Assembly (NCBI GenBank): GCA_022843805.1
Contig: JALHMY010000026.1
Location: 34,752 to 98,751 of the forward strand
From: Fuerstiella sp.
GTDB lineage: Bacteria > Planctomycetota > Planctomycetia > Planctomycetales > Planctomycetaceae
DNA length: 64,000 nucleotides
Direction of reading: 5' to 3'
Shown: in pieces, positions 63,800 through 64,000 of the stretch
Position numbering within the stretch: the first letter of the stretch is position 1
Layout of the letters: every line of letters begins with the position of its first letter
The notes under the pieces: generated by a model
The model's input: only the letters and a program-made list of their open reading frames with translations
What the model was told of the DNA's origin: nothing
Database searches by the model: none
Made by a program: the position numbers and the translations under genes

Positions 63800-64000
63800 T
63801 CTGCACTGACGCGATAAGGTGTATTGGTTCAGCGTAACTTGTGAAATCGGTGCACGAGAATAACACAGACGTGTCGTGAGGCGGACAGAGGAGGGATTGG
63901 ATGTTGGTTTGGCCATTGCATGGGGGCCAGCTTCCAAACGCCAGGATCGATCCCACAGGCCATTAACGTCTCATGCGTTTCAATGAATGCACCATTGCAA

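Overview
The window looks like a chromosome segment of a planctomycete (class Planctomycetia, order Planctomycetales likely; genus not determinable from sequence alone). The evidence is the mix of families. There are two complete DUF1501 proteins plus one cut by the window edge and one decayed remnant. There is also a DUF1080 protein, TAT-exported Gfo/Idh/MocA and HEAT-repeat proteins, a formylmethanofuran-dehydrogenase B homologue, a CXXCH/PDZ/thioredoxin-like secreted protein, and very large low-complexity proteins. Genes lie on both strands in short runs. I recognised no rRNA, tRNA or CRISPR array.

Layout: 0-9.3 kb holds a DUF1501 tail, an 888-aa protein with several helix-turn-helix-like segments, a complete DUF1501 gene with a strong terminator, an SDR dehydrogenase, an M50 site-2-type protease, a TIM-barrel protein and tatD. 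9.3-10.7 kb is a scar zone with an RHS/YD-repeat remnant, an IS4-type transposase remnant and several palindromic repeats. 10.7-20.2 kb holds a transglutaminase/DUF2126 protein, DUF1080, maf, and a secreted protein that appears split by a one-base frameshift. 20.2-27.5 kb (minus strand) holds a circularly permuted ATP-grasp, a membrane protein with about 66 copies of a 15-bp repeat, and a dimethylformamidase-like protein. 28 kb holds an Hsp20 gene behind a very good sigma-54-type promoter, then another DUF1501.

30.1-33.6 kb (minus) is a two-gene operon of an FdhF/YdeP-type molybdopterin oxidoreductase and FhcB, suggesting one-carbon or formate chemistry. 33.9-35.7 kb holds a DapA-superfamily aldolase and an amidohydrolase. 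35.6-45.0 kb (minus) is the most interesting locus: six tightly packed genes comprising two small unknown helical proteins, a MoxR AAA+ ATPase, a bpX-like protein, a vWA plus beta-propeller protein, and an alpha-solenoid plus beta-propeller protein. This matches the architecture of the MoxR-vWA-beta-propeller ternary systems predicted to act in NTP-dependent biological conflict.

45.3-64 kb holds mostly housekeeping and periplasmic genes: an epimerase, a double alpha/beta-hydrolase, a four-helix-bundle protein beside an inverted repeat, an acyltransferase, a class IV aminotransferase, an SDR, threonine synthase, HEAT, Gfo/Idh, thioredoxin-CXXCH-PDZ, a TAT-exported unknown, another palindromic repeat with a decayed DUF1501 tail, a thioredoxin-fold protein, coaD, and two adjacent Hsp20 genes.
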